Shown: piece after piece, positions 60,518-64,000 of the stretch
How positions within the stretch are numbered: the first letter of the stretch is position 1
Layout of the letters: each line of letters opens with the position of its first letter
NCBI GenBank assembly: GCA_036898135.1
Contig: CM072520.1
Location: 1-64,000 of the forward strand
Direction: 5' to 3'
Source: Oncomelania hupensis
Lineage: Eukaryota > Mollusca > Gastropoda > Littorinimorpha > Pomatiopsidae
Length of the DNA: 64,000 bases
The notes under the pieces: model-generated
Database searches by the model: none
Told to the model about the DNA's origin: nothing
What the model saw: the letters and a program-made list of their open reading frames with translations, nothing else
Program-made: the position numbers and the translations under genes

Positions 60518-61335
60518 GTGTTGTCTGAACTTCAGGTTCTGTTACCCACCGACAAAAACTTTAATCCCTTTAACAACGGCTTTCACAAAAAAGTGTTTCA
60601 AAGGTTGTACAATGAATTTGGACTTGATACTAAAACAGATTTCAGACAAAAACTAGACCCCAATAACGAAATGGCGACTTTATTTAGATACGCTGTAGGT
60701 AATTTATACCCGGGACCTTACGTACCTGGATTTACATCACTTAACCACAACAGCCAAGTTCGATTACTTTATATCAGACAAAAATACACTGCATACAGCA
60801 CCTTTAGGTTGGACACATCAACTGGATTTACCCAAAGTGGGGTGGAAAGGCTGAATGAATCTATTCGTACATATGCGTGATGCATTCTGGGGTCGCAAGC
60901 AGAAACACGAAGTAATATCATTGGGGAGGGAACTAGCTTCGATGCCCAAAAGCAGTTACTAGCCAACATAGAAGATTCTATTAATTCGGCAGTAGATTTA
61001 CCCGCGAGTATTAAAAGATATCAAGACACTTTAAAGTATGCTAGATCAAAAGTAAATAACGTAATGGGTTTAGGACTGTATATGTTGCCTTCAGACCTTC
61101 AGTGTAGGAATTATATGAAACTACAACAACAATATAGTGATTGCCGACCCTCAATTTCATATAGGCTACAATCCTACAATAACTACAATAAATAATGAAC
61201 CTGTAAGTTCACCATCACCACCATTATCTCCACTGCTAGGCCTACCGAATATTGATCATGAGGTTTCGCATCTGCACTTACAGGTGGTTTGCTGTTTGCA
61301 GGATTAATTGGGATTTATTATTTTAAGTAACCAGA
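60518..61335 (+). pseudogene. Polinton-like accessory/structural gene remnant with C-terminal TM
   Basis: The first 120 codons are open (FNPFNNGFHKKVFQRLYNEF near the start). Protein-like sequence continues past a frame change near 60885 (NIEDSINSAVDLPASIKRYQ; GLGLYMLPSDLQC) to about 61190. After another shift there is a Pro/Ser-rich linker (PSPPLSPLLGLP) and a hydrophobic end, TGGLLFAGLIGIYYFK, at about 61285-61330, like a membrane anchor. I do not recognise the family with certainty. Its place beside the genes at 61490-62990 suggests the same virus-like transposon. The frame breaks show it is dead. Confidence 0.5.
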
Positions 61336-61489
61336 GTAATATTATTATAAACAGCGACCACAGATGATCAGACGCCCAAGCAACTACTTTAGAAGCAGTA
61401 TTTAATACCCATGAAAATACAGAACCTAATATTCATGGAAGTACGTCTACAAGTTTGTCACTTAGGCGTTTCAATAAGTTAGCTATGTT

Positions 61490-62577
61490 TTGTCATGTTT
61501 TCTTACTCCAGTCTTTAACCAGTGTTTTACCAACACAACCCTACGGTCAGATCCACCAGCACTGTCGCCAATGCCTGAGGTTCTAGTGAGAGCCAGTACT
61601 AGTGTGCTTATTGTCATCCCAACACCTGTAAGAATGCTAAATATTGTAACTCCTTGTTCTCTGAATAGTGTTTGAATCCTTTCTGCAAGTGTAGTGTCTC
61701 CATGTAAACTTCCTAGTGCCGTTTCTTTTATTCTAGCAAAATTAGTTATTTATTTTTCTCTGCTTATGGATAAGGCTTCTCGCCCCGCTGAGCGTTCTGT
61801 GTAAAGGTCAACGAGCCTCTTTTGAAACATCTGTTTTACCTCAATGCTTAAGTTTGAGTCATCAGCTTCTGCTAGTTTAATTTTTTGTTCTTCTATATGT
61901 TTGTCGAGCTCGCCAAGCTTGGCTAAATTCATCATTGTCTCCCCTATTACAGATTGTAAAGCTTTATATAAGCCTTGAAGTTCGCGTAGTGGCAATAATG
62001 AAAAGGGTTGGTCATTTATAGTTTTCATGCCCTGATCAACATTAGTTTCATCCACATCTGTTTGTAAGGTTTTTAACTCTGTATTTACTTGTAATGCAGT
62101 CAGTTAGGTCATGTAGGCGCTCAGAATTTGGCAATTCGTCTATTCGTTGAAGTGAAGCTACAGTACTGCTTGGTGATGCAATGTATTGGAAAGTCCCAAT
62201 GATCGTATTACGGTCACTGGGAGTTTAGTTTTCAATGTAGACCATGCATAAAGTTTATCTGGATTCTTTGACATAGTTAACTGTACTCTTACGCTTTTAC
62301 CGGATTCAGTAGTGTTTATATACAAGTGATTATTTTTGTTAAGGTCAAAGTCGCTGAGACTAACATAGTCCGGTAATTCACGCCTGATGAAATTGTAAAA
62401 CTTACTGATTTTTCTGGCTTTTGGGGTTTCAGTAACTTGACATAATTCTTCTCCAAACAGTCGTGTTTGGCTCATGTCGTCTGCTACCATTGAAAGCAGT
62501 CTGCTGGTTGTGTCAACGTCGAGGTCTTCATTAGATTCATTACATTTAAACAGTTATCCTTCACCGTCTTCTGTCAT
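61490..62577 (-). pseudogene. Polinton-associated coiled-coil/TM protein remnant
   Basis: Starts at ATG 62577 (MTEDGEG), but codon 8 is a stop. It continues as MVADDMSQTRLFGEELCQVT from 62490 and LPDYVSLSDFDL near 62375. After a frame change near 62150 (SLQRIDELPNSERLHD) comes a coiled coil, LGELDKHIEEQKIKLAEADD, near 61915-61860. The end at about 61740-61580 reads TLAERIQTLFREQGVTIFSI and LTGVGMTISTLVLAL, a membrane segment. I recall closely similar C-terminal signatures in uncharacterised cnidarian and other invertebrate transposon-encoded proteins. Its function is unknown. It is divergent from the gene at 62605, with 27 bp between the two starts. Confidence 0.5.
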
Positions 62578-62604
62578 TTAAAATTTTTTTTAATCATATT
62601 AAAA
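62578..62604. promoter_or_regulatory. Short divergent intergenic segment
   Basis: Only 27 A/T-rich bases separate the two divergent start codons (62577 on minus, 62605 on plus), including TTTTTTTTAATCATATTAAAAA. A shared bidirectional promoter is an inference from this layout. Confidence 0.35.
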
Positions 62605-62990
62605 ATGCAAAGCTACCGGAACTTGTTAGACCCCACACGTCGATTGAGGATGCTTTTAGGCATCAAAGGTGAGAAAAGCACAATGATTATTACAAACAAT
62701 CCAAGCAGCATAGAGCCTAGTCAGCTACAAACCATACGATTTCCAAATTTAGGCCCTGATGATGTAATAGTTAAGGCAGTCCTAAATTGTCTTTTAAAAT
62801 TAGTCTGAAATCTGCCGACAATCCTAACCGAACCATAGTGACCAATCTAGGCAGAGCTATAATTAAAAGAATGGTTATTAAACTTGATGGGCGAGAAATC
62901 CAAAGTATCGATGACGCTGGTGTTTTGTTTTGTTTCACAGACCTGTGGCTGAGTAAACATGAAAGGGGAGATTAGGTTGGTCAAGATATT
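62605..62990 (+). pseudogene. Possible Polinton major capsid protein, N-terminal fragment
   Basis: MQSYRNLLDPTRRLRMLLGI opens the first frame, with IRFPNLGPDDVIV at about residues 44-56. After a one-base shift near 62795 the sense continues with NRTIVTNLGRAIIKRMVIKL and SIDDAGVLFCFTDLWLSKHE, then a stop at 62973. The pattern of a beta-rich start, NLGR and an acidic-aromatic segment ending DLW resembles the start of the double-jelly-roll capsid proteins of Polinton/Maverick elements, as I know them from invertebrate genomes. The rest is lost where an LTR begins near 62998. This is from memory of the family and needs a profile search. Confidence 0.45.
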
Positions 62991-62997
62991 CAAACTT

Positions 62998-63906
62998 TTA
63001 TAGTTAAGAGACGAACCATTTTCTAAGTCCAAGGTCCACTGGAATCTCCAACATATACATATATACATATATCATTGCTAAGCTAAACACATGGAAAAAT
63101 AATTAACAATATACACATTCTCTGGTACAACCACTGGTCTGCAATAATACACTTAGGAGAAACAACTGTTGGACAGTGGAGGCTACCTCGTAGTGCCGAA
63201 ACCAGTCACGTGTCCACCACGTGGTCAGCAAAATTTTATTAACAATCACAATCATAAAACATGGCAAACTTCCACAAACATAATCCAATAAGTATATCAA
63301 ATAATCGCAATGAAACCAATGATTGCTCATTTACCTTCTTGACAATGTCAGGCTTACACCGACTCAGCCAAAGCTTTTAGGTTTTGAAGGTAGTTCAGCA
63401 AGGCTAGCTATAAATAGCTTCGCCGGTGCTCTTCTTTCCTTTCATTTCACTGAAAGGGAGGGTGTAGGCAAGCTATAAATAGCCTGCAGCCAGTAAAATG
63501 TGGGTGAATTTAAGAGTGCTGCTCACATAGGCATTGAGCTGGTGTGGGCTCTGGCTATACTGTCGATGAATGCTTTTCATCCATCACCTGCCGAGTCTTC
63601 CGCTAGAGAGATCTATCAACGTGCATCTTGCTACGAGGATGTTCAGACAAAGACTCCCTCTCCTCCCTCTGGGGTCAGCTATCTTGTGAAACTACGAGAA
63701 TAGTAACGCCACGTAGTGGGGGTTGTGGTTGATTGGTCAGCTGAATAAGGTCACGGCTTATCTTAGTGAAACTGTAGCCTACACATGTGTAGAACCACCT
63801 ACTTCGGTCGTCTTCTAGTCAGCGATTTAACTTACATAGGTCAAAGCAGACTGAATGTTGGAGGTTTGAAACCTTAGTGTTGGGTTAGAACTAGCCTCTC
63901 GCGACA
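62998..63906 (-). mobile_element. LTR, reverse orientation, same family as 30730, 3' truncated
   Basis: On the minus strand it starts TGTCGCGAGAGGCTAGTTCT at 63906 (compare TGTCGCAAGATGACTAGTTT at 30730). It shares the GCCTGACATTGTCAA...GTAAATG donor region near 63335 and the GCAGACCAGTGGTTGTACC segment near 63130, and it breaks off near 62998. Its first part differs strongly from 30730 (for example two TATTTATAGC motifs near 63410 and 63475), so it is a separate subfamily. It carries the empty site for the nested LTR at 31465. Confidence 0.8.
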
Positions 63907-63924
63907 CCCACCAACGAACTTCAT

Positions 63925-64000
63925 TAAAAGACAGAAAAAGAGGTGGGATGACAAAATTCGAGAATGGACTGGCTTGACACTGAGCGAAGCCATTAAAGTG
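63925..64000 (+). pseudogene. LINE C-terminal fragment at the window edge
   Basis: Reads QKKRWDDKIREWTGLTLSEA on the plus strand, the same tail as in the LINE at 48994-49342 but in the opposite orientation. The LTR starts 18 bases upstream. Confidence 0.75.

Overview
The window is animal nuclear DNA and most likely molluscan, probably gastropod. The one convincing host gene, the last exon of a receptor at 1904-4529, has the architecture of the snail receptor GRL101: a lectin-like end, LDL-receptor class A modules, leucine-rich repeats and a rhodopsin-like seven-helix domain. Everything else is AT-rich, gene-poor sequence made of nested transposable elements, minisatellites and microsatellites. 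No bacterial-style operons, CRISPR arrays, rRNA genes or free-standing tRNA genes were seen.

Layout. 1-1323: LINE endonuclease fragment joined to an LTR fragment. 1904-4529: receptor exon. 5.0-7.4 kb: decayed, possibly pogo-like DNA transposon. 7.5-12.8 kb: LINE split by a 2.0 kb solo LTR (9661-11675, TSD CAACT). 13.1-17.2 kb: run of minisatellites with periods of about 68, 36, 29, 28 and 58 bp. 16.6-25.8 kb (copy A) and 27.8-35.2 kb (copy B): a large diverged duplication in direct orientation. Copy A carries a 2.1 kb inverted-repeat transposon (17471-19596) and an R2-group LINE set in a microsatellite (22966-25204). Copy B carries a solo LTR (30730-32942) that itself contains a second solo LTR (31465-32114). 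In each case the other copy supplies the empty site. A gypsy RT-RNase H-LTR fragment (25760-27771) lies between A and B.

35.2-38.2 kb: an inverted-repeat element and further minisatellites. 39136-46442: an LTR retrotransposon with both LTRs and TSD ACAAT, but with pol internally deleted. 46.6-48.05 kb: LINE RT. 49343-56653: a second LTR retrotransposon with TSD ATCTG, inserted in another LINE. Its pol has integrase before the start of RT, the order known from Gmr1-like elements. 58878-59476: a short TIR element with a MADF-like remnant. 60.5-63.0 kb: a decayed cluster of divergent genes resembling Polinton/Maverick structural genes. 62998-63906: a reverse LTR of the same family as at 25760 and 30730. 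63.93-64 kb: LINE tail.

The strongest points for follow-up are these: (i) an exact GT...AG-bounded segment of about 456 bp (nested element excluded) present in two LTR copies and missing from a third, as if spliced out; (ii) integrase-before-RT order supported by two loci; (iii) several insertions proved by empty sites inside the window; (iv) the divergent Polinton-like gene remnants. All of this was read by eye. Family names rest on motif recognition, not on searches.
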